DNA of 64,000 bases. Origin: Parafrankia irregularis (GTDB lineage: Bacteria > Actinomycetota > Actinomycetes > Frankiales > Frankiaceae). Every line of letters begins with the position of its first letter. Within the stretch, counting starts at the first letter, position 1. Position numbers and translations under genes: made by a program. Location of the stretch: contig NZ_FAOZ01000006.1 of assembly GCF_001536285.1 (NCBI RefSeq), positions 62,001 through 126,000 on the forward strand, given 5' to 3'. The notes under the pieces are model-generated. The model was given only the letters and a program-made list of their open reading frames with translations. It had not been told where the DNA came from and searched no databases. Of this stretch, positions 7,693 to 16,525 are shown one piece after another.

Positions 7693-9552
7693 GTGAGCGC
7701 CACCTCCGACAACGACGTCGGCGCCTTCGCCCGGATGCCACGCCGAGGGCATGATGCGGCCGGTCTGTCCGCCACGTCCATCGAGTCCGACCACATCGCC
7801 GGGTCTGCGGGCCAGGCTCTCGCGCTTGTCGATCCCGGACGGGCCCGCGAGCTGCGGGCGGCGTCCATCGCCTGGCCCTCGGTCACGCTGGACCCGCATC
7901 AGCTCGCCGACCTCGAGCTGATGCTGCTCGGCGTGTTCGGGCCCGCGCCAAGCTACCTCGGCCAGCTTCGGCAGCCCGACGGCCCGCCGGTACCCAGCCT
8001 CCCCGTTGCGGCGGACGTCGCCGCCGGCCTGACCGTCGGCTCCGAGGTGGCCCTGCGTGACAGGGAAGGAGTGATGATCGCCGCGCTGCGGCTGCTGGCG
8101 GTCGAGCCCGTTGCCCAGCCGGCCGCCCCGGGCCCGTTGGAAGCCCCGGGCCCGTCTGAAGCCGCCGCCGACGGCACGGGGCGGGCTCTCCTGGTCGGCA
8201 CCGTGCAGGGTCTCGAGCTGCCCGGGCACCCCGACTATCCGGCGCTGCGCCTCACCCCACCGCAACTGCGCGCCCAGCTCGCCGCGCGGGGCTGGACGGC
8301 TTCCGGCACCGGCGCGCCGTGGGCGGTGTGGGCCGACGGTCTGCTGCACACCGCGGACGTGGGTCGGATCCGGGCGCTGACCCGCCGGGGCAAGCACTGC
8401 GTGATCCTCGTCCCCGTCGGCGGCGCGGATCCGGCGGATGCCACCCATCACCTCCGCGTGCGCTGCCTGCTCGCCGCGCTGGACGCGATCGAGGCCCCGC
8501 TGCGCCCGACCGAGGCCACGCTGGCCCACGAGCCACTCGCGTCGGAGGCGGTCGCCAGGGGCGGCCGACGGAACCTTCCGCCGACGGGCCAGGCAGGTCC
8601 GTCCGGTCAGGGATCATCCGCCAGCCGGGCATCGCAGTCGCCCGGACCGCCGCAGCAACGCGGCATGCTCGTGCTGGTGCCGGTCGTCCCGGCGAGTCAG
8701 CTCGCGGCTCCCCGCGAGCCGACGATGAGCGCCACCTCGCCGGGCGGCCTCACCGACGAGCTCGACGCGGGCGGACCGGCGCTGGATGCGATGGCCGAGC
8801 TCACCGCGCTGCGCGCGCACCTGGCCGAGGTGTACGGCTGCGCCGGCAGTCTGACCGGGCCCGCCATCGGCGCTCCGGGTTCCGACGAGATCACCGCCCT
8901 GCTGGACGCCGGTGCTCCGCTGCCGGCCGAGCTGACCCCACCAACGGTGGCGGCCGAGCTGGTCCGTGCCGTGCCACCACGTTCCCGGCGGGGTCTCACG
9001 ATCCTGTTCACCGGGCTGTCCGGCGCGGGCAAGTCGACGCTGGCGGGGCTGCTGGCCTGCCGGCTGCTCGAACGGGGCCGGCGGGTCACCCTGCTGGACG
9101 GGGACATCGTCCGGACACATCTGTCCCAGGGACTGGGCTTCTCCCGCGCCGACCGGGAAACGAACGTGCGCCGCATCGGCTTCGTCGCGGCCGAGGTCGC
9201 GGGCGCCGGCGGGACGGCGGTGTGCGCCCCGATCGCCCCCTATGGCGCGGTTCGGGAGCAGGTGCGGGCCATGAGCACCGCGCGCGGGGCGGGATTCGTC
9301 CTCGTCCACGTGTCGACCCCACGCGAGGTGTGCGAGGGGCGGGATCGCAAGGGCCTTTACGCCAAGGCACGGGCAGGTGTGATTCCCGCCTTCACCGGCG
9401 TGTCGGACCCCTATGAGGAACCCGTGGACGCCGAGGTCGTCGTGAACACGGCGGATCTGTCCGCGACCGAGGCCGTGGACCAGGTGGTCGCCCATCTGGT
9501 CCAGGCCGGCTGGGTCGAGCAGGCACCTCGGGACGAGGAGCCGCCTCAGTAG
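7693..9552 (+). CDS. cysC: Adenylyl-sulfate kinase fused to a degenerate ATP-sulfurylase-like N-terminus
   Basis: 619 residues from GTG 7693. The C-terminal about 190 residues are a complete APS kinase: P-loop GLSGAGKS at 441-448 (Lys447), then DGDIVRTHLSQGLGFSRADR, NVRRIGFVA, CAPIAPYGAVREQVR and GLYAKARAG. This domain phosphorylates APS to PAPS in sulfate activation. Residues about 55-150 look like the PUA-like N-terminal domain of ATP sulfurylase (FGPAPSYLG, then PVAADVAAGLTVGSEVALRD). Residues about 177-260 align in pattern with the sulfurylase catalytic domain (RLTPPQLRAQLAARGW), but the QxRNP and HxxH nucleotide motifs are gone. The sulfurylase half is therefore probably inactive. The end overlaps the convergent gene by 7 bp. 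Confidence 0.88.
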   Translation: MSATSDNDVGAFARMPRRGHDAAGLSATSIESDHIAGSAGQALALVDPGRARELRAASIAWPSVTLDPHQLADLELMLLGVFGPAPSYLGQLRQPDGPPVPSLPVAADVAAGLTVGSEVALRDREGVMIAALRLLAVEPVAQPAAPGPLEAPGPSEAAADGTGRALLVGTVQGLELPGHPDYPALRLTPPQLRAQLAARGWTASGTGAPWAVWADGLLHTADVGRIRALTRRGKHCVILVPVGGADPADATHHLRVRCLLAALDAIEAPLRPTEATLAHEPLASEAVARGGRRNLPPTGQAGPSGQGSSASRASQSPGPPQQRGMLVLVPVVPASQLAAPREPTMSATSPGGLTDELDAGGPALDAMAELTALRAHLAEVYGCAGSLTGPAIGAPGSDEITALLDAGAPLPAELTPPTVAAELVRAVPPRSRRGLTILFTGLSGAGKSTLAGLLACRLLERGRRVTLLDGDIVRTHLSQGLGFSRADRETNVRRIGFVAAEVAGAGGTAVCAPIAPYGAVREQVRAMSTARGAGFVLVHVSTPREVCEGRDRKGLYAKARAGVIPAFTGVSDPYEEPVDAEVVVNTADLSATEAVDQVVAHLVQAGWVEQAPRDEEPPQ

Positions 9553-11441
9553 GCACCCTCGCGGCGCAGCACCGCGAACAGGGTCCGCCACAGGATGACG
9601 AAGTCCATCGCCAACGACCAGTTCTCGACGTACCGGAGGTCGAGCCGGACCGACTCGTCCCATTCCAGGTCGCTGCGGCCGCTGATCTGCCACAGGCCGG
9701 TCAGGCCGGGTTTGACCATCAGCCGACGGTAGACGTCGTCCTCGTAGCGGGCGACCTCCGACGGCAGCGGCGGCCGCGGACCGACCAGCGACATGCTTCC
9801 GTTGACCACGTTGAACAGCTGGGGAAGCTCGTCAAGCGACCACTTCCGCAGGAACTTGCCCACCTTGGTGATCCGCGGGTCGTCGCGCATCTTGAACAGC
9901 AGGCCCTCGGCCCGCTCGTTGTGGGACTCCAGCTCCGCCTTGCGCGCCTCGGCGTCGACGTACATCGAGCGGAACTTGTACATCCGGAACTCGGCACCGC
10001 CGCGGCCGACCCGCGTCTGCTTGAAGATGGCCGGGCCGCGGCTGGTCAGCCGCACCGCCAGGCCCAGCCCGATCAGCAGCGGCGAGAAGAGGAGGATCGC
10101 GACGGTGGCGACGAGACGGTCGAAGGCCATCTTCATCAGCCGCCGTGTCCCGCTGAGCTCGGGCTCCTCGATGTGCAGCAGCGGCAGGCCGGCGACCGGC
10201 CGGATGGAGATCCGCGGGCCCGTCACGTCGGTCAGCGCGGAACTGACCAGGACGTCCACATCGCTTCCCTCCAGCGCCCACAGCACCCGTCGCAGCGTCT
10301 CGCCGTCCATCTGGGGGCCGATCGCGACCGTGGTCGCGTGCGTCGCCTGAATGGCGGTGTGCAGGTTCTCCGAAGTGCCGACGATGGGGACACCGAGCAG
10401 GTCGAAGCCGCTGCGCTCGGGTCGGTCGTGGCTGTGCCGGCCGGGCAGCCGGTCCAGGCAGACCCCGACGACCGACCAGCCCGTGGTGGGGTCACGCTGC
10501 GCGAGCCGGACCAGGGTGGCCGCGGACTCACCCGCACCCACGACCAGCACCCGGTGCAGGCAACGCCCCTGGCGCCGCATCCTGTGCAGGATGCCGCGCC
10601 CGGCGGAGCGCCCCGCGACCGAGAGCAGTGTCGCGGCCGGGAAGGCGATGAGCACGTAGCTTCGGGCGATCTCCGCCTTGGTGGCGTACGAGGCGACCGC
10701 CACCAGCGCCGTGAGCCGGGCCGCGGCGTTCACGACCCGCCGGAACTCCTCGGATCCGCCGCCGAGGAACCTGCTCTCGTAGGCCCGGTTGAGCGACATC
10801 GACAGCACCCAGGCCAGCGGCAGCAGGACCGTCATCACGATGTAGGGCGTCGACGAGACGGGCTTGGTGTCGAACTCGACGACGTCACCGAAACGCACGA
10901 AGTAGGCGAGGCCCACCGAGAGCACACAGGCGACCGCGTCGAAGAGCACCAGCAACCGCACGTAGCGACGTTCCCAGCCGACCTGCGCGCGGTAGTTCTT
11001 CGGATCGGACGACGACTGGACCTGCGAGAACGCGAACTGCTCGACCCCCGGGCCGGCATGGCGCCCCCCGGCGGGACGGCTTGGCCCGCCGAACCCTCGC
11101 GGCCCGCCCGGCCCGTCCGGCCCGACCCGCGGGACAGGCCACGCCGGCGGGGCCGGTGCGGCCGCCCAGTCGTGGCGCGCCGAAGGCCCGGCGCGCCCCG
11201 GGCCGTCCTCGTCGTAGTAGTAGCCGCGCTCGTCATAACCGGGCTCGCCGTAACCAGGCTCGCCGTAGCCGCGCTCGTCCTGGTCGTAGTAGCCGCGAGC
11301 CTGGGGCACCACGCCCGTCGCGCTGGCCGGCCACGGGCTGCCGGACGGCCTGGGCTCGTCAGACCGCCGCCGCCCACCCCCGAATGATCTTGTTCCCCCG
11401 GACACATCCGTCACTGCAGGACCCCCCCTGGCCTTCGGCAT
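9546..11441 (-). CDS. Polyprenyl glycosylphosphotransferase (exopolysaccharide-initiating sugar transferase)
   Basis: 631 residues. A long hydrophilic N-terminus rich in Gly, Pro, Tyr and acidic repeats (DERGYGEPGYGEPGYDERGY, about residues 50-70) precedes several membrane spans (about 155-285). A Rossmann-like CoA_binding domain follows (VLVVGAGESAATLVRLAQ). The C-terminal bacterial sugar transferase domain shows GPAIFKQTRVGRGG, FRMYKFRSM, DELPQLFNVVNGSMSLVGPR and KPGLTGLWQISGRS. The family transfers a sugar phosphate from a nucleotide sugar to undecaprenyl phosphate, the first step of capsule or exopolysaccharide assembly. No other polysaccharide genes are adjacent. The Gly-Tyr-rich head is lineage-specific and unexplained. 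Confidence 0.92.
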   Translation of the reverse strand: MPKARGGPAVTDVSGGTRSFGGGRRRSDEPRPSGSPWPASATGVVPQARGYYDQDERGYGEPGYGEPGYDERGYYYDEDGPGRAGPSARHDWAAAPAPPAWPVPRVGPDGPGGPRGFGGPSRPAGGRHAGPGVEQFAFSQVQSSSDPKNYRAQVGWERRYVRLLVLFDAVACVLSVGLAYFVRFGDVVEFDTKPVSSTPYIVMTVLLPLAWVLSMSLNRAYESRFLGGGSEEFRRVVNAAARLTALVAVASYATKAEIARSYVLIAFPAATLLSVAGRSAGRGILHRMRRQGRCLHRVLVVGAGESAATLVRLAQRDPTTGWSVVGVCLDRLPGRHSHDRPERSGFDLLGVPIVGTSENLHTAIQATHATTVAIGPQMDGETLRRVLWALEGSDVDVLVSSALTDVTGPRISIRPVAGLPLLHIEEPELSGTRRLMKMAFDRLVATVAILLFSPLLIGLGLAVRLTSRGPAIFKQTRVGRGGAEFRMYKFRSMYVDAEARKAELESHNERAEGLLFKMRDDPRITKVGKFLRKWSLDELPQLFNVVNGSMSLVGPRPPLPSEVARYEDDVYRRLMVKPGLTGLWQISGRSDLEWDESVRLDLRYVENWSLAMDFVILWRTLFAVLRREGAY

Positions 11442-12296
11442 GTCAGTTCTGATCGACGGACCGGGCGCGCGGCGACGACCCCCCAGGTACCCCCCCGCCG
11501 GGCCAATTGTCGATCAGGACTCACCTGCCGGTGTAGCGGTTCACTCATACACGTCCGGTCCTGTAGTCGGTACGCGCGGGCGCGGCCCCCCCACGCCCCG
11601 GCGGCTGCCGGGCGCGTATTCCCCACTGGCCTGTCCCCTCGCGGCTTCACCGACTCCGCCCTCCAGCGATCGTGTGACCCGGGCAGCCGCGCGGACGTCG
11701 CGACAGGCCTGGCGCGCGCGGTCTGGGCAACCGACGCGCAACCAGCGCCCGGCCTGGGCCGACGACGGCCTGCGCCAGCCCCGACATGCGGCGCTCGATG
11801 GTCAGGCGGCCACGTTACCGGCACGCGCACCACAGCGGACCATCGCCCCGCCCAGCCCGAACGCCTTCTTCACGACAGCTGGCCGACAGACCCCACCGGA
11901 ACACTGGTAACCAACAGTGACGACAGCCGAATTACCAGCCAGTAACGCTGTGTGAAACAGGCGTCCGATCACCCGAAATACGCTGCACTGCACCTACCCT
12001 GCGGCTCCACGCATTGACGAGTAGCAGACAGAAACCCACGGCGATGCTACTGTCAGTCATGGCCGGTCCGGGGCGCACCCGGCCGCCGACCATCGATCAC
12101 CCGGGCCCCGACGGGCCCGGCGGAGATCGGTGGGCTCTGCCCGCCCAGGTCGACTGCGTCACCTGGCCGTGGGGGCAGCAACGGGGCGGTCGGCGCCTGC
12201 CGGACGGGTGGGGGCGCCCGGGCAGGTGCCGACCTCTCCTGTCACACAGGCGGTATGGGCCCGCCTGCGGAGGAATGTGACGAGGCCTTCAGGCCG
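11442..12296. other. 855-bp intergenic stretch without a recognisable gene
   Basis: It lies upstream of the sugar transferase and downstream of hemQ, both on the minus strand. Short open frames exist on both strands, but none has family similarity or a good ribosome binding site. The part around 11890-12060 is richer in A and T than the surroundings and is the likeliest place for the sugar-transferase promoter. No confident -10/-35 pair could be assigned. Confidence 0.6.
12101..12120 (-). terminator. GC-rich hairpin downstream of hemQ (weak terminator candidate)
   Basis: Perfect 8-bp stem ccgggccc/gggcccgg with a 4-base loop. It is about 180 bp past the hemQ stop, which is far for a terminator, and no T run follows. 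Confidence 0.3.
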
Positions 12297-13034
12297 CTAC
12301 GGGAGCGCCGCGACGACATCCGCGAGGGGCTTGCGTGCCCCGCTGTAGAACGGCGTCTCGAGTCGGGTATGACGCCGCGTCGCACTGGCACGAAGGTGGC
12401 GGATGCAGTCCACGATCCGGTGCAGCTCGTCGGCCTCGAAGGCGAGCAGCCACTCGTAGTCACCGAGGCCGAAGGCCGCGACCGTGTTCGCACGGACATC
12501 CTCGTACTCGCGGCCCATCATCCCGTGCTCGGCGAGCAGGCCGCGCCGCTCGTAGTCGGGAAGCAGATACCACTCGAGCGAACGGTTGAACGGATAGACG
12601 CAGATGTAGTCGCGCGGGTCCTCCCGGCGGACATACGCCGGAATGTGGTTCCGGTTGAACTCGGCCGGCCGGTGCAGACCCACCGAGGACCACACCGGCT
12701 CGAGGCAGCGCCCCAGACCGGTCTGCCGGAACCGCTGGTAGGTCTCCTGCAGAAGATCCGGATTCGGCGAGGTCCACCAGATCATCACGTCGGCGTCGGC
12801 CCGATAGCCGGAGATCTCGTAGATACCGCGGGTGTACACGTCCTTGGCCAGCGCACCCTCAAGGAGCGCGGCGACCTCCGTGACGATCTCCGCACGGTCC
12901 GCGGGCAGCGGACGCCGGGCAGCGAAGACCGACCAACCGGTGTAGAGCAGTTCGTCGTTGAGCTCCCGCGCCGAGGAGGTACCACTGTGCTGCGGTGAGG
13001 TACCGCCGCGCTGGACGTCGTCGCCTGTTGACAT
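12297..13034 (-). CDS. hemQ: Coproheme decarboxylase HemQ (ChdC), chlorite dismutase-like family
   Basis: 245 residues from ATG 13034. It would decarboxylate iron-coproporphyrin III twice to haem b, the last step of the coproporphyrin-dependent route used by Actinobacteria and Firmicutes. Family landmarks are YEISGYRADADVMIWW, VYPFNRSLEWYLLP (with the Tyr of the YPFxRS motif that becomes the catalytic radical in HemQ proteins) and LLAEHGMMGREYEDV (haem-ligand His region). A second in-frame ATG 14 codons upstream is less likely because the conserved part begins later. It is the third gene of a minus-strand set hemE, oxidase, hemQ; the ferrochelatase of the pathway is not in the window. Cytosolic. 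Confidence 0.95.
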   Translation of the reverse strand: MSTGDDVQRGGTSPQHSGTSSARELNDELLYTGWSVFAARRPLPADRAEIVTEVAALLEGALAKDVYTRGIYEISGYRADADVMIWWTSPNPDLLQETYQRFRQTGLGRCLEPVWSSVGLHRPAEFNRNHIPAYVRREDPRDYICVYPFNRSLEWYLLPDYERRGLLAEHGMMGREYEDVRANTVAAFGLGDYEWLLAFEADELHRIVDCIRHLRASATRRHTRLETPFYSGARKPLADVVAALP

Positions 13035-13173
13035 GCCACCATTGTCCACCCCGGCCGCCCGGTGGCGAGTGCTCACCGCCCACCACCGCGCGGGTGCTCC
13101 CGACCCCGCCCGGCGCCCGGGCTCCCGGCAGGCTCTCGGGCTCCCGGCCGGGGCTCACGCTCCCGGCCGGGGC

Positions 13174-14586
13174 TCACGCTCCCGCCGGCTCCGACTCCGT
13201 CGCCGCCGCGCCTCCGGCGGGCAGCCCGACGGCCACCGCCGCCGCGGCGGCCTCCCCGGACCGGATGCACGCGGGGATGCCGACCCCGTCGTAGCCCGCG
13301 CCGGCCAGCGCGAGACCTGCGGGCAACGACCGGCGAACGGCCGCGATCCGGCCCAGGTGGCCCGGCAGGTACTGCGGCAACGCACCGCCCCAACGACTGA
13401 CCCGGCCGGCGACGGGACGTGCGATCATCCCGGTCACCTGGGCGACCTCCGCCGCGACCACCCCGATCAGCTCGGTGTCGCCGCGCCGCAGCTCACCCTC
13501 GGCGCCGGCACGGCCGACGCTGGCCCGCACGACCGTGAGATCACTGCCAGCGGCCACGTGCGGCCACTTCGCGGACATGTAGGTCACGGCCTTGATCGAC
13601 AACCCGGCTCGGGACGGCACCAGCAGCCCGCTGCCCGCGGGCGGCGTCACCCCCCGGTAGAGCAGGGTGACCAGGCCCACCGACGCGTACGGCACGCCGG
13701 CCAGCGGCGCCGCCGCGTGCGGCGCGATCGGGGAGAGCAGGTCCCGCGCCGCGCCCGCCGGCACCGCGATGATCACCGCATCGGCGGCGAACGGAGGCGG
13801 CGCCTCCCCACCGCCGATCGGTTCGCAGCGCACCTGCCAGCCATCCGAGGTCTGCCGCAGCTCGCGGGCCATCAGGCCGGTACGCACGATCGCGCCGCTG
13901 GTGTCGGACACCCGCTGTGCGAACGCGCCGAGCCCGCCGCGCAGCGAGGCGAACACCGGCGTGTGCGCCGGTGCCGGGCCGGTCCGTGCCCGCACCCGGT
14001 GCGCGCCGAGCAGCAGCGACCGGTCCTCCGTCGCGATCGGGGTGAGCTGGGGCACGGTCGCCTGCAGCGAGAGCGCGTCGGCCCGGCCGGCGTACACCCC
14101 GCCCAGCAGCGGATCGACCAGCCGGTCGACGATCTCCCGCCCCACCCTGGCACCGACGTAGCCGCCCACGGTCGGATCGTCGGGCAGCGTCGTCCGCGGC
14201 AGCACCAGATCGGCGGCGGCCCGCAGCAGCCCCCACGGCGAGAGCACCCGCGACCGCACCAGGCCGAGGGCGTCCGTGGGGACGCCCAGCAGTGTGTTGG
14301 GCGGAATCGGTCGACGCCGGCCACCCACCCAAAGCGCGGCGGCGGTCGTGGCCGGATGGACGATCGCGTGCCCGAGACCGACGTGCCGCGCCAGCCGCAG
14401 CCCCTCCGGCACGCGCGTCAGGAAGGACTCCGCGCCCTCCTCCACGGCGAGCCCCTCGATCGGGGTCGTGCGCAGCTTGCCGCCGACCCGGTCACCAGCC
14501 TCGATCACGGTGACCTCGGCCTTGCCCGCCAGAGCGTTCGCGGCCGCCAGGCCCGCGATGCCCCCACCAATGATCACGACCCGCAC
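13174..14586 (-). CDS. hemG: Coproporphyrinogen III / protoporphyrinogen oxidase, FAD-dependent
   Basis: 470 residues from GTG 14586. The N-terminal dinucleotide fold is plain (VVIIGGGIAGLAAANALAG), followed by VIEAGDRVGGKLRT of the amine-oxidase/HemY family. The middle region has PRTTLPDDPTVGGYVGARVG and the C-terminal FAD contact is LAGAGYDGVGIPACIRSGEA. With a HemQ neighbour, the physiological reaction is most likely the six-electron oxidation of coproporphyrinogen III to coproporphyrin III (also called CgoX or HemY) rather than protoporphyrinogen oxidation. It lies 139 bp upstream of hemQ and 301 bp downstream of hemE, all on the minus strand. The very C-terminus is Ala/Glu-rich and variable. 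Confidence 0.93.
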   Translation of the reverse strand: MRVVIIGGGIAGLAAANALAGKAEVTVIEAGDRVGGKLRTTPIEGLAVEEGAESFLTRVPEGLRLARHVGLGHAIVHPATTAAALWVGGRRRPIPPNTLLGVPTDALGLVRSRVLSPWGLLRAAADLVLPRTTLPDDPTVGGYVGARVGREIVDRLVDPLLGGVYAGRADALSLQATVPQLTPIATEDRSLLLGAHRVRARTGPAPAHTPVFASLRGGLGAFAQRVSDTSGAIVRTGLMARELRQTSDGWQVRCEPIGGGEAPPPFAADAVIIAVPAGAARDLLSPIAPHAAAPLAGVPYASVGLVTLLYRGVTPPAGSGLLVPSRAGLSIKAVTYMSAKWPHVAAGSDLTVVRASVGRAGAEGELRRGDTELIGVVAAEVAQVTGMIARPVAGRVSRWGGALPQYLPGHLGRIAAVRRSLPAGLALAGAGYDGVGIPACIRSGEAAAAAVAVGLPAGGAAATESEPAGA

Positions 14587-14869
14587 GTGTCTCCAGCCCC
14601 TTCAGCCGTCACCGGTCCGGCCGCCTCCGACGTGTGTCCGTCGAGCGCGAAGGCGGCGGCCTCGCGCTGACGGACCCGTCGGGTGCCGCGGTCGACCTTC
14701 AGTCTTGTCGGTGGATCCGGTTCCGCGGTGCCGCGGGTCTCCTCAGCACACCGCTCGCCCGCGTGGGCGGCCCTCTCCACGGGTGTCCGTCCCGGTACCC
14801 GCCACGGCCACGCCGCCACGCGCGCCGGATGGCCCGTCCGGGCGATCCCCCGGAGGGGCCATCAGAACC
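14587..14869. other. Gap between hemE and the coproporphyrinogen oxidase gene
   Basis: About 300 bp lie between hemE and the next haem gene, long for a dense operon. Apart from the duplicated hemE end at its right edge, no gene, promoter or clear hairpin was recognised. The oxidase gene may have its own promoter here. Confidence 0.5.
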
Positions 14870-14914
14870 GGTGGACGAGGTCCACGATCAAAATTGGTGG
14901 ACGAGGTCCACGAT
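14870..14914. repeat. Direct duplication of the hemE 3' end
   Basis: The 19-bp sequence ggtggacgaggtccacgat occurs exactly at 14870-14888 and again at 14896-14914. The period is 26 bp. The second copy encodes the last codons of hemE (VDLVH...); the first lies just past the stop. Each copy contains the small hairpin gtggac-gag-gtccac. Confidence 0.9.
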
Positions 14915-15970
14915 GTGCGCGAGCACGCCCGGGTCGCTCTCCGGCAGCACGCCGTGGCCGAGGTTGAAGATGTGGCCGGGCGCCGCGGCGCCGCGGCGGC
15001 AGACATCGCGCACCTTCTCGGCCAGCAGGTCGCCCGGGGCGAAGACCGCGGCTGGGTCGAGGTTGCCCTGCACGGACCGGCCGGGGCCGATGCGCTTGAC
15101 GGCCTCGTCCAGCGGGACCCGCCAGTCGACCCCGACGACGTCCGCGCCGACCTCGCCCATCGCGCCGAGCAGCTGCCCGGTGTTCACGCCGAAGTGGATG
15201 CGCGGGATGCCGTCGTCGGCGAAGGCCGCCAGCACCCGGGAGCTGTGCGGGGCCACGTAGCGCCGGTAGTCGTCCTCGCTGAGCGCGCCGGCCCACGAGT
15301 CGAACAGCTGGACGGCGTCCGCGCCGGCGTCGACCTGCACCCGCAGGAACGCCGCGGTGATGTCGGCCAGCCGGCCGAGCAGGTCGTGCCACAGTTCGGG
15401 CTCGGAGTACATCAGGGCCTTGGTCCTGATGTGGCTGCGGCTCGGCCCTCCCTCGATGAGGTAGCTGGCCAGGGTGAACGGGGCGCCCGCGAAGCCGATC
15501 AGCGGTGTCGTGCCGAGCTCGCGGATCAGCGAGCCCACGGCCGTCCGCACATAGGGCACGTCGTCCGGTTCGAGCGGGCGCAGGATGTCCAGGTCGGCCC
15601 GGGACCGGACCGGGTGGGCCACCACGGGGCCGACTCCGGCGACGATGTCGACGTCCACGCCGACCGCGGCGAGCGGCAGCACGATGTCGGAGAAGAAGAT
15701 CGCCGCGTCGGGGCGGAACCGGCGGATCGGCTGCAGCGTGATCTCGGTGACCAGGTCCGGGTTCCGGCAGGAGTCGAGCATCGCCGTGTTGGCGCGCAGC
15801 GCACGGTATTCGGGCAGCACCCGACCGGCCTGCCGCATGAACCAGACAGGTACCCGGTCCGGGCGGTCCCCGGCCGCGGCGCGCAGAAACGGCGATGTCG
15901 CGACGATGTCGCGACGTCGGGGCGGAGCCCCCTCACGGGGCGGCGCGACGGCGGTGTTTCCGAGGGACAT
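14888..15970 (-). CDS. hemE: Uroporphyrinogen decarboxylase HemE
   Basis: 360 residues from ATG 15970. It decarboxylates the four acetates of uroporphyrinogen III to coproporphyrinogen III. The family signature near the N-terminus is [20 protein letters not shown]. Later landmarks are [38 protein letters not shown] and [21 protein letters not shown] choice exists 15 codons upstream, but MSLGNTAV is closer to the conserved start. It heads the minus-strand haem gene set. Upstream, between it and the divergent DUF3817 gene, is a perfect 19-bp palindrome that may be an operator. Its last codons are duplicated just past the stop. Confidence 0.96.
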   Translation of the reverse strand: MSLGNTAVAPPREGAPPRRRDIVATSPFLRAAAGDRPDRVPVWFMRQAGRVLPEYRALRANTAMLDSCRNPDLVTEITLQPIRRFRPDAAIFFSDIVLPLAAVGVDVDIVAGVGPVVAHPVRSRADLDILRPLEPDDVPYVRTAVGSLIRELGTTPLIGFAGAPFTLASYLIEGGPSRSHIRTKALMYSEPELWHDLLGRLADITAAFLRVQVDAGADAVQLFDSWAGALSEDDYRRYVAPHSSRVLAAFADDGIPRIHFGVNTGQLLGAMGEVGADVVGVDWRVPLDEAVKRIGPGRSVQGNLDPAAVFAPGDLLAEKVRDVCRRGAAAPGHIFNLGHGVLPESDPGVLAHIVDLVHQF

Positions 15971-16032
15971 AGCCCGATCGTTGCACGACGGGCGAGCAGA
16001 TGCCGGGTTGGGCACACGACTGTGTGCGATAT

Positions 16033-16051
16033 CTTCTACTGGCAGTAGAAG
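16033..16051. promoter_or_regulatory. 19-bp perfect palindrome between hemE and the DUF3817 gene (operator candidate)
   Basis: CTTCTACTGGCAGTAGAAG has two 9-bp arms that are exact reverse complements around a single G. It lies 63 bp upstream of the hemE start and 121 bp upstream of the divergent DUF3817 start. A perfect 19-bp dyad of moderate GC content in otherwise about 70 percent GC DNA is typical of a dimeric repressor site. The regulator is unknown. Confidence 0.6.
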
Positions 16052-16171
16052 CCAATCGGGTGAACGGTAGCCGGGCGGCTAGGGCACCACTGGGCGCCGA
16101 GCCTGTCACCGACCCCGCAGAGACCACAGCGGGCCGCGGCCTGACCGCGGCGACCGTCGAGGAGATTCCCG

Positions 16172-16525
16172 ATGACCGACCCTTCCGCTCGGGACGGTTT
16201 CTGGCCGGTGGGCGCCACGCGCGTCGTCTCGCTGGCGGAGGCCGTCTCCTTCGTGCTGCTGCTGGTGGCGAGCGCGATCAAGTACGGCGCGGACGAGCCG
16301 ATCGGGGTCCGGATCCTCGGGCCGACGCACGGCACCCTGTTCATCGCGTACTGCCTGTTGGTGCTGTACGTGTCGGTGCTGCGGCAGTGGAAGATCGGGC
16401 GCACCCTGCTCGCCCTCGGTGCGTCCGTGGTGCCCTTCGCGCCCTTCTTCGTGGAACGCCACTGGCTGCGGCCGCTCGACGCCTCCACCGCGGGCGGGCC
16501 GGGTGCGTCCGGCGCAACCGCCTGA
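16172..16525 (+). CDS. DUF3817 family membrane protein
   Basis: 117 residues with three hydrophobic segments: VSLAEAVSFVLLLVASAIKY (about 20-39), GTLFIAYCLLVLYVSVL (about 55-70) and TLLALGASVVPFAPFF (about 78-93). The order and the motifs EAVSFVLLL, GPTHGTLF and PFAPFFVERHWL match the DUF3817 integral membrane family, which is of unknown function. It reads away from hemE, and the intergenic region carries a strong palindrome, so the two may share a regulator. Expected in the cytoplasmic membrane. Confidence 0.88.
   Translation: MTDPSARDGFWPVGATRVVSLAEAVSFVLLLVASAIKYGADEPIGVRILGPTHGTLFIAYCLLVLYVSVLRQWKIGRTLLALGASVVPFAPFFVERHWLRPLDASTAGGPGASGATA

Noticed and set aside
11440-11910. A 156-codon plus-strand frame opposite the sugar transferase start
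   Set aside because: Pro/Arg-rich translation without family similarity and no ribosome binding site.
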